From Ochotona curzoniae (lineage: Eukaryota > Chordata > Mammalia > Lagomorpha > Ochotonidae), in NCBI RefSeq assembly GCF_017591425.1, contig NW_024467101.1, positions 10,924,918 through 10,988,917 of the forward strand: a DNA stretch of 64,000 nucleotides, read 5' to 3'. Below, piece after piece: positions 35,971 to 47,385 of the stretch (the stretch's first letter is position 1; each line of letters starts with the position of its first letter). The translations under genes were made by a program, and so were the position numbers. The notes beneath the pieces are model-generated. The model made no database searches, was not told the DNA's origin, and worked only from the letters and a program-made list of their open reading frames with translations.

Positions 35971-37127
35971 TGAAAATACAGTTAGAAGATAGTTAAAAAT
36001 CTGAAAATGATGACAACTGAAACTTCCAATGCTGACATCCAAAACACCCTTCCATAAAGCTGCTTTCACCAACATTACATATTACAAACGATCTTTCTTA
36101 GCAAAAAAAAAATCTGTCAGGCACCAAGTAACTTCAGATAGATTTAAAATAATGAATATTCAGACTCTACAAGAAGTGTTAACAAAATGCAAGGCCTTCC
36201 AGAGCCGTATGTGATATGACATGACATTCACCGCAAAGGCCTTTATGCAAGATAATACCATTTGCAGAATTCAGGTTTTCGGTATCTACTTTGGAGCGCC
36301 CCCCTCCCCTGATAATTTGAAACATGCCTCCTCTCATGGGAGGCAGTGTGCAGAGACGCTAAGTAGATTGTCCACAGACAGACGGGATTAACCCAACAAC
36401 ATGTGCCCCTGGCCTTGTATATGATGAAATTACAACTGCAACAGAGCTTAGGGGAGAAAAATAGTAACCAAACAGTATTAACTCTAATTCACCGATTTTA
36501 ATGTCGAGTAAGAGTAAGAAGACACAGGCAGAACATTCTCTTACAACTCCCTAATAGTTGATGGAGGCAAAGATTATCAACAAAAAAGAAAGGGGAGATG
36601 AGTGACAGTTTGGGGTGAGGAACTAGGCGGCTGACACATTTTATGGGCATCCTTTATAGAGGTGACCACAGGGATACCATGTCGTGGGGGGGGGGGGGGG
36701 GGGGGACACATAGCACAGATTCCAGCAAGCAAAATCTTCCCGAAAAAGCTGAGGCTATACACCTAATCATGTTGCAAGAGCCATCAAATGACAGGAGAAT
36801 CACAGGAATCAGAATTTAAATGCCACCAAGCTGCAGCAAATGGAGAAGTCCAGAATGTGGGATACCCTACAACACAATGGGCCCTGTTTCTTCCAAAGCC
36901 AGTTACCTGGGCCTGAAGGGGAACACCTGTTCTGCATTGACAGGCAGCATTAATCAATCTCAACATGAAATAACTCCTGCATTCTGATTCCAAACCCAGA
37001 GTGCAAGGATAGCTGTGAACCTGAGATGCTTAGAAAGACTGGGTGGTAGCGTACACTAGGACTCATTACATTTGTCACTGGCTGGCTGGGAGAAAGGTGT
37101 GGAAGTGATGTAAGAAATCAGAGATAT
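35971..37127. other. Unassigned intron 2 sequence with G20 run
   Basis: Unique-looking except for the G homopolymer at 36,686-36,705. Confidence 0.4.
36686..36705 (+). repeat. G20 homopolymer
   Basis: Twenty consecutive G on the plus strand (C on the GRK3 transcript). The length may be an assembly estimate because such runs are hard to sequence. Confidence 0.85.
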
Positions 37128-37425
37128 GGGCCCAGCACAGTAGCCTAATGGCTAAAGTGCTCGTCTTGCATCCACCGGGATCCCATGTGGGCACCAGTTT
37201 GTATCCCAGCAGCCCTGCTTCCCATCTAAATCCCCGTCTGTGGGCCTTGGAAAGCAGTCCAAGATGGCCCAAAGCCTTGGGACCCTGAACCCACTTGGAA
37301 GACTCAGAAAGAGCTTCCGGTTTCAGATCGGCTCACCTCCAGCCCTTGCGGCCACTGGGGAGTGAACCAATGGACAGAAGATCTTTCTCTCTGTCTCTCC
37401 TTCTCTCTGACTTTTCAAGTCAGAA
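37128..37425 (+). mobile_element. CSINE, pika-like form
   Basis: 'gggcccagcacagtagccta', 'ctcgtcttgcatccaccggg' and 'gcggccactggggagtgaac', with a poor tail. Fairly low divergence. Confidence 0.92.
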
Positions 37426-37519
37426 ATGCACTCATGCTTTTGAGATGTAGTCGCACACACCGTGCAGAAGTGCCAGGCACAGTTCAGCTGTAGAACTTTT
37501 CAACAACCACCAAAACTAT

Positions 37520-37832
37520 GGGGTCCCCACAGTGATGTCACAAGCTAATCCTCCAACTGTTACCACTGACATCCTATATGGGCACTGGCTCGTGTCCCAG
37601 CTGCTCCACTTCCCATTGTGGCCTGGGAAAGCAATGAAGGGGTGGCTCAAAGCCTTGGGACCTTGCACCCACATGGGAGACCCAGAAGAGGCTTCCGGAT
37701 CTTGGTTTCAGCTCAGTCCAACCCCAAACTGTTATGGTCATCTGAGGAGTGAACCAGTGGATGGAAGATCTCTCTGTGTCTCTTCTTCTCTCTATAAATC
37801 CGCCTTTCTAATAAAGATAATAAATATTTTTT
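37520..37832 (+). mobile_element. CSINE, near full length
   Basis: Degraded start near 37,520, then 'tgtcccagctgctccacttc', 'acccacatgggagacccaga' and tail 'aataaagataataaatattt'. Confidence 0.9.
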
Positions 37833-38839
37833 AAGTGAATACAGGGATGTGAAATGTGTGTGTTCACTATTTCAACCCACTTTTGTGCATGAAGACAAAT
37901 CTTTTTAGCAAAACCATTCCATTGAAGACTTTCCATCTGCTGAGAACCAATCAAGAGGGTGAAGGGCCTTGATCCTACCACCTGCCGATCCATACAACAG
38001 CCCAGGAACAAGGATGCTGTCCAAGCTTGATGATGACAGCAGCTCCCACGACACTCTGGAAGCTACTGCCCTGCTACCAAGCTTGGACAGTAAAGACTTC
38101 CCTTTACAACTCTACACTTGGGTCCGATGTGAACATTCTCACGCTGTGCAACATTTTGGGAGCCCCAGCAAGATCAAGGCCCCTGGTCACACAGCAGTTA
38201 TTGCTCAGTGCTGCAGAACTCAGCTGGGCAGTCTGGAGAAGCCACTGTGAAGGCTTAACACAGCCCCAGCAGCTGATCTAGGCTTCCTGGCAGATCCATA
38301 CTACAGGCTGGCTGAGAAACCACAGAACGAATCCCACCCTGGCTGAGACCATACTATTGCAAATGAAAAGGGGAAAAAAAAAAAAAAAGGCAGAGCACAG
38401 GCCTTACTTAACCCTGCTGACAGCCACCTGTCAACCAACTGCCAGGTTCTAGAAGGCCAAAGAGCTCTTGATATCTTGTTCTTCACAGGCCTTTAAATGC
38501 CACGCTATTGTAATTCTCCTACACGCGCCTAACTCTCACAGGCAACAACTGCTGGGTCACCAGCAAGTCCATCTCACAGGACTGCTCTGCACAGACCAGG
38601 TCCAACACACTGGCCAGTGAGAGATGAGTCCCCAACCTGTGTGTGTAATGAGCAGGAGGCGGGAATCCTGTGACCTGCTGAGTACACACTAGGAACGGAA
38701 CCATGGGAACAGGAGTGATCAAGGTGGTTCCAACTAAGAATGGCACACAAAACCAACAGAGCTGGGAAAATTGGAGTGATCGAGGAACCCAATCCACCAT
38801 GCTGTGGGAGGAGATGGCCAAGGCCCAGAGGCAAAGGAG
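37833..38839. other. Unassigned intron 2 sequence
   Basis: An A-run lies at 38,374-38,388. No repeat recognised. Confidence 0.35.
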
Positions 38840-38975
38840 GCTTCAGGGGTGGTAGGGCCCAAGTGCTTGAGCCAGCATCTGCTGCCTCCCAGAGCTGGTT
38901 TGGAAGCAGAGGTCCTAGCACATGGACCAGTGCTCCCAAAGTGGCAGCATAACCTACTGGGCAATAATCTCTGCT
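38840..38975 (-). mobile_element. Older CSINE 5' half
   Basis: 'gggcccaagtgcttgagcca', 'ctgctgcctcccagag' and 'ggcagcataacctactggg' are the reversed 5' half. Lies about 240 bases beyond the exon 2 donor. Confidence 0.6.
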
Positions 38976-39217
38976 AGAGAGACCCTTTTTTTGGTTATTG
39001 AGTCCCCAGCCCTTCCACAAGGGCAACAACGAAACCACCTCAACCAAAGTCAAACTGGTACATTTCATAATGGCCTATTCACGAGGTGTCTCGATAGGAA
39101 CACGAGCAAACAGGAAGTCCCGTATTAATTACCTGCAATTTGCTACATACCACGAGGGGCTACACAGACACATCCCTAGCGAGATGACAGCGTGTTGGGT
39201 GGATGGGCAGGACTTAC

Positions 39218-39294
39218 CGATTTTCTGATTGAAAATCTTGTCGAACGTGATTTCATTCCTTTCCTGAAGGTACTTCTGCATCACACTCCGGATA
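39218..39294 (-). CDS. GRK3: GRK3 coding exon 2 (Ser38 to part of Gly64)
   Basis: The 77-base exon follows a TTTCAG acceptor and ends at ATCG|GTAAGT, a strong donor. Its first base completes Ser38, then come [19 protein letters not shown] and IFNQKI, and the last base starts Gly64 (phase 1). It encodes the start of the RGS-homology domain, an all-helical fold that in GRK2 and GRK3 binds activated G-alpha-q/11. Residue 48 is Gln where I remember Ala in human GRK3. The unrelated reading frame that continues past both splice sites is intronic. Confidence 0.96.
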
Positions 39295-40258
39295 CTGAAA
39301 GAAAGGAGGAACACACATCTTTTATCCACACAGCCAGCACCATGAGCTGCCATCCCCAGGATCAATGTCGCCCCGACATTCACCACCAGGTCACAGCTGT
39401 CCGGACTATCACCTACAAACTTGAGAACTGTTCTGCTGGCACTCAGTGCCCACCTCACACATAGGCAGCACTCTCCAAAATGTATATACACACATAGCCC
39501 ACTTACAACCCCACATGTATACACACACACACACACAAACACACACACCAAGCTCTGCCAACAAGAGCCAAAGTTCCCTATGTTGAATACTCTAAAAACT
39601 CACATGTCTATATACCAACACACACACACACGAAAACATAATCAGAAGGAAGATTTCATTTGCAAGAAAATAAGAAACATCAAATATCCTAAAGGTAATC
39701 TTTCAAAATACGTACAAAAACTTCACAAGGAAAATTAGAAAATCGCACTGGGAGACATTAGAAGGAGATTTTCATAAGTGGCAAGGTGCACTAAACCAGT
39801 GAACAGAGAGCTGCCCTATCGCACAAATGCAAAGCTTATCCAAATGCAGTTATAAAACCACCCATCATCCCCATCAATATCCTAACAAGCTTTTCACAGA
39901 ACATTGAGACAGATGAGCGTATTCTAAATCGTTGGCAGAACAACACAGGATCAAAAGTAAGTCTGAACGCTTTCGAAGGAAAACAGACCCTGAGCTCATT
40001 ATGAAGCTGAAGTCATTAAGATGGGATAAACAAACTGATTTATGAACCAGGAGAGGGGTCATCAAAAATGAGCCACACAGACACAGGACTTGGATCTGTA
40101 ACAGGAGTGGCAAGAAAAGAACGTGGGGCAAAGATGAGTTATTTGGTAAGTACTGGTGATCATTCATCCACATGAGGAGGCAGAAAACACAGTCTCAGTC
40201 TACTGAAGGCTATGGTCAATTGGCCACTATTCTTTCATTCTTAAAAACAAACTGCCTG
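39295..40258. other. Intron 1 sequence next to exon 2, CA-rich part
   Basis: CA repeats lie at 39,522-39,549 and 39,617-39,632. Otherwise no repeat recognised. Confidence 0.4.
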
Positions 40259-40590
40259 GGGCACGGCGCGGTGGCACAGTGGTTAAGGTCCTCGCCTTGC
40301 ACGCCCGGGATCCCATATGGGCACCGGTTCTATCCCGGCAGCCCCACTTCCCTTCCAGCTCCCTGCCTGTGGCCCAGGAAAGCAGTCGAGGACGGCCCAG
40401 AGCTTTGGGACCCTGCACCCGCGTGGGAGACCCGGAGGAGGCTCCTGGCTTCGGATTGGCATAGCATTGGCCGTGGTGCTCACTTGGGGAGTGAATCATC
40501 GGATGGAAGATCTTCCTCCCTGTCTCTCCTCTCTGTATATCCGCCTTTCCAATGAAAAAATAATAAAAATAAATCTTTAAAAAAAAACCT
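40259..40590 (+). mobile_element. Young CSINE
   Basis: Low divergence: 'gcacggcgcggtggcacagt', 'ggtcctcgccttgcacgccc', 'gagtgaatcatcggatggaa'. Flanks share 'ctgcctg' (40,252-40,258 and 40,591-40,597), a short probable target duplication. Confidence 0.95.
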
Positions 40591-40612
40591 GCCTGAACAA
40601 AAACAAACTCCT

Positions 40613-40892
40613 GGGCCCAGTGCGAGGACTCAGTGGCTAAATCTTCACCCTGTAAGCACCAGGATCCCATACAGGCATTGGCTCATGTCCTAGCTGCTCC
40701 ATTTCCAATCCTGCTTAGGCCTGGGAAAGCAGTGGGAGACCCAGAAGTTTCTGGCTCTTGGATTTGGATTGGCTCAGCTCCTGCTGTTTCAGGCACTTGG
40801 GGAGTGAACCAGCAGATGTAAAATCTTTCTCTCTGTCTCTTCTTCTCTTTGTAAATCTGCCTTTATAATAAAAATAAATAAATATTAAAAAA
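40613..40892 (+). mobile_element. CSINE, short central deletion
   Basis: Starts 'gggcccagtgcgaggactca' only 22 bases after the young copy. Part of the middle ('agcagtgggagacccagaag') is deleted; tail 'aataaaaataaataaat'. Confidence 0.92.
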
Positions 40893-40939
40893 ACTTTTTT
40901 TTAATCCTTGGGGTATCATTTCTACATCATTAAATGCAG

Positions 40940-41700
40940 ATTCTTAAGCTGTTAGAGAAGGTTTTGACCAACGCAGACCCCCTAGGAATTCCCATCCCAT
41001 TGTGTAGATAACACTGAAACACCCAGATGGCGCCCGCCCCTCTCCCCACAGCCCTCAAGCCAGGCAGCTCCTGCCCAGTTTCCAGGGCATATGTTTTTCA
41101 CATGCTTCAATTCTGGAGTTTTACATAAATAAAATTACACATGTTGCCTTTTGTCTCTGGCTTCTTCCACTTGACATAAGCGAGCTTCATCCACATGGCT
41201 GTGTGCGTAAGCATTTAGCTCCTTTTTACTGCCAAGTAGTATGCCATTGTCTGATACTCCAGTTTGCTTATTCACCCATCTGTTGTTGACACACATTTGG
41301 GGGCCTTCTAGTCCAGAGCTTCTTCAAATAAAGGTGCTTTAAATAGCTATGGGTAAGTCTTTGGACGTGTGTCTGCATCTCCGATGGATAAATACCAAGA
41401 AATGAAATTGCTGGTTCACGAGATGAATCCTACTTAACGTTATGAAAAACGCCCGTGTGGTGCTTCAGGCTGGTGCTGCCAGTTGACATCCCTGAGTGTG
41501 AGCGTTTCAATTACTTCAGATCCTTGCCAACACTTGAGTTGTGGAGTCTTTTTCTTTTTTAACGTTAGCCACTCTGCTGGGTGCATTCTCATATCTTAAT
41601 TCGCACTCCCCTGATGGATAACATTGAGCCACTTTGTCCACGATGATTGGATTCCTGTTGTTTGTGATTACTGGATAAAATCTGCTTAGTTAGCCTGGGT
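40940..41700 (-). mobile_element. Old L1 fragment (3' UTR and ORF2 end, reverse)
   Basis: 'cttttgtctctggcttcttc', 'agtagtatgccattgtctga', 'ttcacccatctgttgttgac', 'taccaagaaatgaaattgct' and 'gatccttgccaacacttgag' follow reversed L1 order precisely. Confidence 0.85.
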
Positions 41701-42239
41701 ACTCAATTAAGGGAATGGAAAGTCAGGCAACCATGGACGGTACTTCACAGCGAAGACAGAAACACCAGAAAATAATCAGTGTTTTTCAAAAGATTTGGAG
41801 AGACGAGCACTAGCCTAATTTGCCGATTCCATGTTAAGAAGATGTTTGTGTGCTTACTGGTCATTCAAATGTTTTTGAAATGAAACTGAAGCATTCATTT
41901 AACTATTTTCCCATTTTGAGGAGAACTTGTGTCTTACTGAATTTTAGGAGTTATATATACAAAGGTAGGTGTGTAGCCTCACCATTTTTTTGCTCTACAC
42001 ATGCAATTACCCTTTAAATGAATTTTTTTTAAAAACAAGGTAATAGCTTTCATATGCAACCTTTTTTTAAAAAAAAAAATATTGTCGGGGCTCTTTGTGA
42101 GGATCCAAGTGTCATCCGGCATCAAATACCTGCCCAAGGAGTTTCCCGAAACCTTTCTAGAAGGGCAGGTCAACCAGCAATGACGTCTCAGTTTTTCTTT
42201 CTCTAAGAGCATCTTTATTTTGCCTTCACATTCGAAAGT
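41701..42239. other. Unassigned intron 1 sequence
   Basis: An A/T-rich stretch with T-runs lies near 42,021-42,080. Its fit to a repeat family is unclear. Confidence 0.3.
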
Positions 42240-42690
42240 TTTGTTTTGTTTTGCTTTGTTTTTTCACCAGGCGTAGGATCCCAGGCGGGCAGGTTTGTTT
42301 TGTTTCTTCCGAGCACTCAGTGATATTGTTCCACTGTCTTCTGCTTGCATGGTTCACGCAAGAAATCATGCTGTCATTTTCATCTTTGTCCCTCTTTCTG
42401 TATTGCTGTTCCTTGATCTCATGGCTTTCACATGTGCCCCTGTCTCTGGTTGCCAGCAGCTTTAACTACGAGACACACAGAGGACTCTGTTTTCCCCCTG
42501 ACATTTATCTTTCTTGAGATTCTCTGATTTTGTTAAATCTGTGATTTCTGTCTTTCACTAGTTTTGAAAAACTCTCAGTGTGCGTGTGTGTGTATGTGTG
42601 AGTGTGACTATGCTGGGATTCCAATTATTCATGTTAGACCATCTGCCACTGCCCCACAGCTCTCAGACTCAAAGTGTGACCGCCCAATGA
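42240..42690 (-). mobile_element. Old L1 fragment (leader/ORF1 region, reverse)
   Basis: 'ctgtcttctgcttgcatggt', 'catgctgtcattttcatctt', 'ctgggattccaattattcat' and 'gttagaccatctgc' match the reversed L1M leader. A GT-rich stretch is at 42,578-42,606. Confidence 0.75.
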
Positions 42691-42882
42691 CAAAGTTGAA
42701 AGTAAAACTATGTTCTATAGGAACGCAGCCGTGTAATAAATGCATAACCGTCTGAAGAGCAAGAGAACAAGAATCACGGGACTCACAAGGAGCAGGAAAA
42801 GGGGAAGCCACATTAGCAAGCTCAGGGGTGGCATGAAGAGACTCAGAGCAGGGCATGGACCAAGATAAAGGGGTTACTTTTC

Positions 42883-43213
42883 TTTTTTTAAAAAAAATGT
42901 ATGTTTTTACTTGGAAAGTCAAAAAGTTACAGAGAAGAGGGAGTGACAGAGAGATCTTCCTTCTGCTGGTTCACTTGACAAATGGGCTTGCAACAGCTAG
43001 AGCTGGGCCAGTCTGAAGTTGGGAGCTAGGAGTTTCTTCCTGAGCTCCCATGTGGGTGCAGGTGCAGCAAAGCATCTTTCACTGCTTTTCCAGGCCATAA
43101 GCAGGGAGCTGGAATGGGAAGTGGAGCAGCTGGAATTCAAAACTGGCGTCCAGATGGGATATTGGCACCAACAAGTGAAGGATTCTCCAGTTGCACCACC
43201 AAGCTGGCCCTAA
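42883..43213 (-). mobile_element. CSINE, full length
   Basis: 'tgctggttcacttgacaaat', 'tcctgagctcccatgtgggt' and the reversed 5' end 'aagctggccc'. Flanks share 'ttacttttc' (42,874-42,882 and 43,219-43,227) within an imperfect 17-base duplication. Confidence 0.92.
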
Positions 43214-43227
43214 ATGACTTACTTTTC

Positions 43228-43914
43228 AAACTATGGAACCTGCTTTAAATAAAAAATAAAAAAAAAGCTCAACTGTGTGTGGCAGGGATGCCCCCCCCCC
43301 CATCACTAATTGCACTACAGAAGCTTACCCGGCTACTGCCCTCCGCACTTAATTATACTTCACTAGACTAAATCACTCATAATGCTCTCCCATCCATCTG
43401 TTATATTTGAGGAAATAAATCAGATACTGGCTGCTTTTTTTGGAAATTGCTACCTCCTGATACAGCGTTTAAATGGGAGCTGCCTGGATACCAGTGATAT
43501 CAAAGACAATCTGGATGTTAACTTCTTTGAAAGAAAACCCAGATATCAGCTTGTTCGTCGACGCTCGAGTTTGAAACTGTCGAATATGTCCTTGACTGAG
43601 GCGCTCTGAGCTCATGCGAGCCAAAGCTCTGTTCCTGCTCCATATTAGTTACTTCTCTCTGGAGATGAACACCCCTTCCCTCCTCTTCAAGGAGTCAGAT
43701 GTTCTGTGCATTTTCCAGCATCTTCATATATTAGGATTAGCCTTTCACCTGGCATGATTCTGTCATTCTCCCTTATCAATACCCTTAGAGGAGTGTTCTG
43801 GAAGTCCATGAGTACCAAACCGTGCTGTTGACCACCTATTCCATTCTGACTTTCCATTTTTTTTTTCTTTATTTGCCTCTTCAATACAGCTCCTGCTACG
43901 GTATGATTTTTTTT
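43228..43914. other. Unassigned intron 1 sequence
   Basis: Has a C10 run at about 43,291-43,300. The stretch at 43,380-43,610 holds an open frame with no recognised domain. Confidence 0.35.
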
Positions 43915-44219
43915 AAAGATGTATTTCTTTTTAAAGGCAGATTTATTATTTATTTATTTTTAAAGGACAGAGTGAGGAGGGGTCTTCCATCTCCTGGTTC
44001 ACTTCCCAAATGCCCACAAAAGCCAAAGCTGAGTTGACCCAAAGCCAGCAGCCAGGAGCTTCTTCCCAGTCTTCCACACATGAATATAGGGTTCCCCAAG
44101 CACTTGAGCCAGTCTCTGCTGCTTTCCCAGGCCACAATCAGGAAGCTGGATCAGAAGTGGGGCAGCTGGTATGATGCTTGCAGATGGGAGATTAGCCTGC
44201 TGCGTCACTGTGCTGGCTT
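43915..44219 (-). mobile_element. CSINE, full length, first part of a composite
   Basis: 'tcctggttcacttcccaaat', 'gctgctttcccaggccacaa' and the reversed 5' end at 'tcactgtgctggc'. Confidence 0.88.
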
Positions 44220-44327
44220 TGGGCTGTGCTCCACTGCTTTCCCAGTTGGGACATGAACCAGCGCCCATGTGGCATCCTGGCGCATGCAAGGCAAGGATTT
44301 AACCACTGGGCTACAACAACGGCCCCA
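44220..44327 (-). mobile_element. CSINE 5' third, second part of a composite
   Basis: A second reversed start region ('ccactgctttcccagttggg', 'catgcaaggcaaggattta', 'aacaacggcccc') follows directly, without its own 3' half. Confidence 0.85.
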
Positions 44328-44331
44328 CACA

Positions 44332-44690
44332 GCTGGTCCTCTAACACCATATACAAAAAGTAACTTGAGGTGTATGTGTATCACACATCTCAATATACAG
44401 ACTGAAACTACAAAATTTCTCAAAGGAAACAATTTGGTGCCTGGGTTAGCTGAAGGCTTTAGACATGTGTGACAGCAGAGGCATGAACCATAAATGAAAA
44501 CCTGACAGCTAAAACTAACTTCTCTCCCTCAAACAACACTGAAGACAAATGAAAAGACCAGCCACAGCTTAAGAGGAAACACCAGCCAGTCAGCATCTGA
44601 TGAAGGAGAAGGATCTTTAGCCAAGATGAGGAAAACAAGCAACCTAATTGTAAAAATGGACAAATGCTTTGAACATTTCACCGGAGATGG
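44332..44690 (+). mobile_element. Old L1 fragment (ORF2)
   Basis: 'caccatatacaaaaagtaac', 'gactgaaactacaaaatttc', 'tgacagctaaaactaact' and 'aaaatggacaaatgctttga' follow L1 ORF2 order. Confidence 0.7.
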
Positions 44691-44962
44691 TATATGGATG
44701 GGGCTAAGCCATAGTGCATCATCTAAGTCCCAGCTACTCTGATTCCAACCCAGCCTCCTGCTAACGCACCGGAGAGGCAGCAGAGGACGGCCCAAGTACT
44801 TGGGTTCTTGCCACCGACAGGGCAGACCTGGAGGGAGCTTCTGGCTCAGGCTTCAGCTGTTGCAGCTATTTGTGAAATAAATCAGCACATGGAAGATCTC
44901 CCTTCCTCTCTATCTCCCTGCCTATCAAATGAGGAGAATAAATACATTTTAAATGTGTCTGA
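44691..44962 (+). mobile_element. Older CSINE inserted at the L1 end
   Basis: 'taagtcccagctactctgat', 'gaggcagcagaggacggccc' and tail 'gagaataaatacatttt'. The first block is lost. Confidence 0.8.
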
Positions 44963-45807
44963 AAGATTGCAGAGGCCTCTCGTTTTTTTCTCAATGCCCC
45001 AATCTCTTTGCACGCTACAGGAGCAGTTCCACAGGGACCCCGTCAACTCCACCCTGCTGCCACCTCTCTTACATGGCAGCTACCCTCGATGTCTTCGCTG
45101 CCTGCCAAGCAAACAGATTCTGTCCCAGCTCAATCACTCTGTACATATCATCCTCTCTGACACCATCTCTTACTATGAAAACCTCCCCCTGATGTCACTC
45201 TTGAAGGCCCATTTTGGCGGTCAGCAGCAGGAAGCTGCTAAGCAGCAGGTGGGCCCTCTCCTTCCGTCCAGTCCACTGGCCCTTTAAGGTCATCGGCCCA
45301 TTTCCCACAATGTACTGTCTTTGCTGTCTTTTCTGAGTACCTCACCACTGGTGGAAATCCCAGCGGGATGCCAGCAGTCATGCTGGTCCCAAACTTCAGT
45401 ACTAGTTCACACCAAAGGACGCGTTGCCATGAAAGCCCACAAAGGACTGAATTCAAGAGTACAAATTCCATGAAATGCCATCCCTTATGCATATTCATGT
45501 CAGTTAGTCTGAAAACTAAGATGAGTGAAACCAATGTGTTAATACTACGGTCCAACTCAAGAGTGGTTTTTCCCTACAGGATCAGTATGAGAATAGAGGT
45601 TCCTGCCACAAGGGGTTCCTACCTTACTGAATCTTTCTCATAGTCTACGCTTTTGATGTTGGGAAAGGTGTTCAGTGATGACCCAGAGCTCTGCACACTA
45701 AAATGAACCCAAGAATTTCTAGTCACATCTCTGCCACAGCTGTCTTTAAAGAGACAAAAATTCTAGATATGTGCTCTGTCTAGCAGCACGCCAAATACGC
45801 ATAGTCC
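44963..45807. other. Unassigned intron 1 sequence
   Basis: A C/T-rich part at 44,990-45,200 may be L2 debris. Nothing is clear enough to call. Confidence 0.3.
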
Positions 45808-45990
45808 TTGCAAAGAAGAGACAATTCATTCATTCGTGCATGCATCCACTCCTTACATATTGTGTGCCGGACACTGGAGGGCAGTGGGCAATGAGCCCCA
45901 ACACCCACCAACCATCTGCAAGGAGAGGGTGGGGACAGAGTAAATAAGCAGTGCCCACATGGCGGGGCACAGACGCTCACACAGGGGTGG
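45808..45990 (-). mobile_element. LINE L2 3' end, reverse
   Basis: 'caattcattcattcgtgcat' followed by 'tattgtgtgccggacactgg' and 'agagtaaataagcagtg' is the reversed L2 tail ('ttcattcattcaacaaatat', 'ctatgtgccaggcactg'). Confidence 0.65.
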
Positions 45991-46573
45991 CTACACAGTG
46001 CCACAGAGCCCAGCTTGCTTTGTCTGAACTACAGAATCCCAGGAGGGGAGGGGACCATGGACAAGAATGAAGTGACAGAAAACAAAGGGTCAAACACATG
46101 AGGGGTCATGAGTTCAGTCTAGGCTGAAACAGTGACCACACAAGCAAAACACAAAATAGCAATTAACAACCAAAACAAAACAAAACAAAACAAAACAAAA
46201 CGTGGGGGGGAAGGGGCGGGGGAGAATGCCAGGCCGGAAACAGTCTCTATTTTCAGACTCACTTATTTTTGTAGCGAGGTGAGAATTCCTAAATTACCAT
46301 CCTTTGATGTTCATGTCCAGTTTTTTGTGGCTTTTTTTTTTTTTAAGCAAACTCTTCCTTTGCAATGACTAGACTGATAGACAAAATGGACAGCCACAAA
46401 AAGCTGGCTCACGGGAGAGAAGGCACTGGCCTTCCTCAACATCCAAACACAGCCCAGGCCTCCTCTGACCTCCTGCCCGGACACCGAGAGGCAGACCAGC
46501 ATCTCAGTGAACAGTAGCCAGGCAGACAGATGCACACACTAAAATATGCCCCACAGAAGGTCACTGAGGTCAT
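45991..46573. other. Unassigned intron 1 sequence with simple repeat
   Basis: (CAAAA)n runs over 46,171-46,201 (six units), followed at once by a G-rich stretch (46,203-46,222). T12 at 46,333. Confidence 0.45.
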
Positions 46574-46885
46574 TTTTTTTTTCCTACCACAAATGGAACA
46601 TCCCTAGTCCAAAAATCCAAAATCCCAAACATGTTGAACACCCAAGCAACACCACCACGGACGATCTCATGGGACACATCACAGCCAGGCTTCGGATGCA
46701 CTAAATACACAACACGGATTGCCTTCAGCCCGTGTGTAGCAGGCGTCCGGCAGGCATCAGTGACTGGCACTTGAAAACTGAAATCCCAGCCCCAAGATCT
46801 CTCAATGACACCTACGTAAACATTCCAGAAAAGCAAAAACCATTCCGAAATCCACAGAGCTCCCGTTCCTAATCATTTTCAGACA
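46574..46885 (+). mobile_element. Tigger-type DNA transposon remnant (second kind)
   Basis: 'ggaacatccctagtccaaaa' with 'atccaaaatcccaaaca', 'catgggacacatcacagcca', 'ccccaagatctctcaatgac' and 'acattccagaaaagcaaaaa' keep the order of the element whose ends read 'gagcatccctaatccgaaaa'. Subfamily uncertain. Confidence 0.65.
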
Positions 46886-47169
46886 CAGCATGCTCAGCCT
46901 GTACTTGCTTTTCTGTCTGGTTTGTGATGCCCTTTTGTCACCTGAGAGCTTCATTTGCATCATCATATGCAGTCACCTCCTCCTCTATGTGCTCTCCACA
47001 CCAACAAAACTGCATTCCCTCAGACTGTCACACTGTCGATACTTCCGTGGTTATCTCAGGAAGCACTCGGGAAGTTATTTTTGTAGCCATGCAGAGGAAC
47101 TACAACTGTGATAGTCGGCAGCAGTGGTTAAATATCAACTCTCCCCCTTAACTCAAAATGTCCTCTTTA

Positions 47170-47385
47170 TATTCACAAAGCGTACGGATGAACAGAGACC
47201 GGATGGGCAGAGGGACGGAGCAGCACCTAAATGGATGGTTTGGACAGACTGATCACCAGCTAAATGGGCGGGTGGATGAAATGGTTCAAAGACGGACAGA
47301 CAGATCAACAGACAGGTGACAAGTAGGATGGACAGGCATATAAACGGACAGACCAGTGACAGACCGATAGAAGGGACATACACAT
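47170..47385. repeat. Degenerate GGACAGA/ATGG tandem repeat
   Basis: Many scattered units such as 'ggatgggcag', 'ggacagac', 'agacggacagacagatc' and 'aggatggacaggc' form a decayed tetranucleotide-derived minisatellite. Confidence 0.65.

Noticed and set aside
38574..39068. 164-residue minus-strand frame just past exon 2, considered as an alternative exon
   Set aside because: Overlaps a CSINE half and has no family-like sequence; the known next residues (FLLFKDF) are in exon 3.
44808..45287. 159-residue frame considered as a pseudogene
   Set aside because: Starts within a CSINE and continues through C/T-rich sequence without any protein family likeness.
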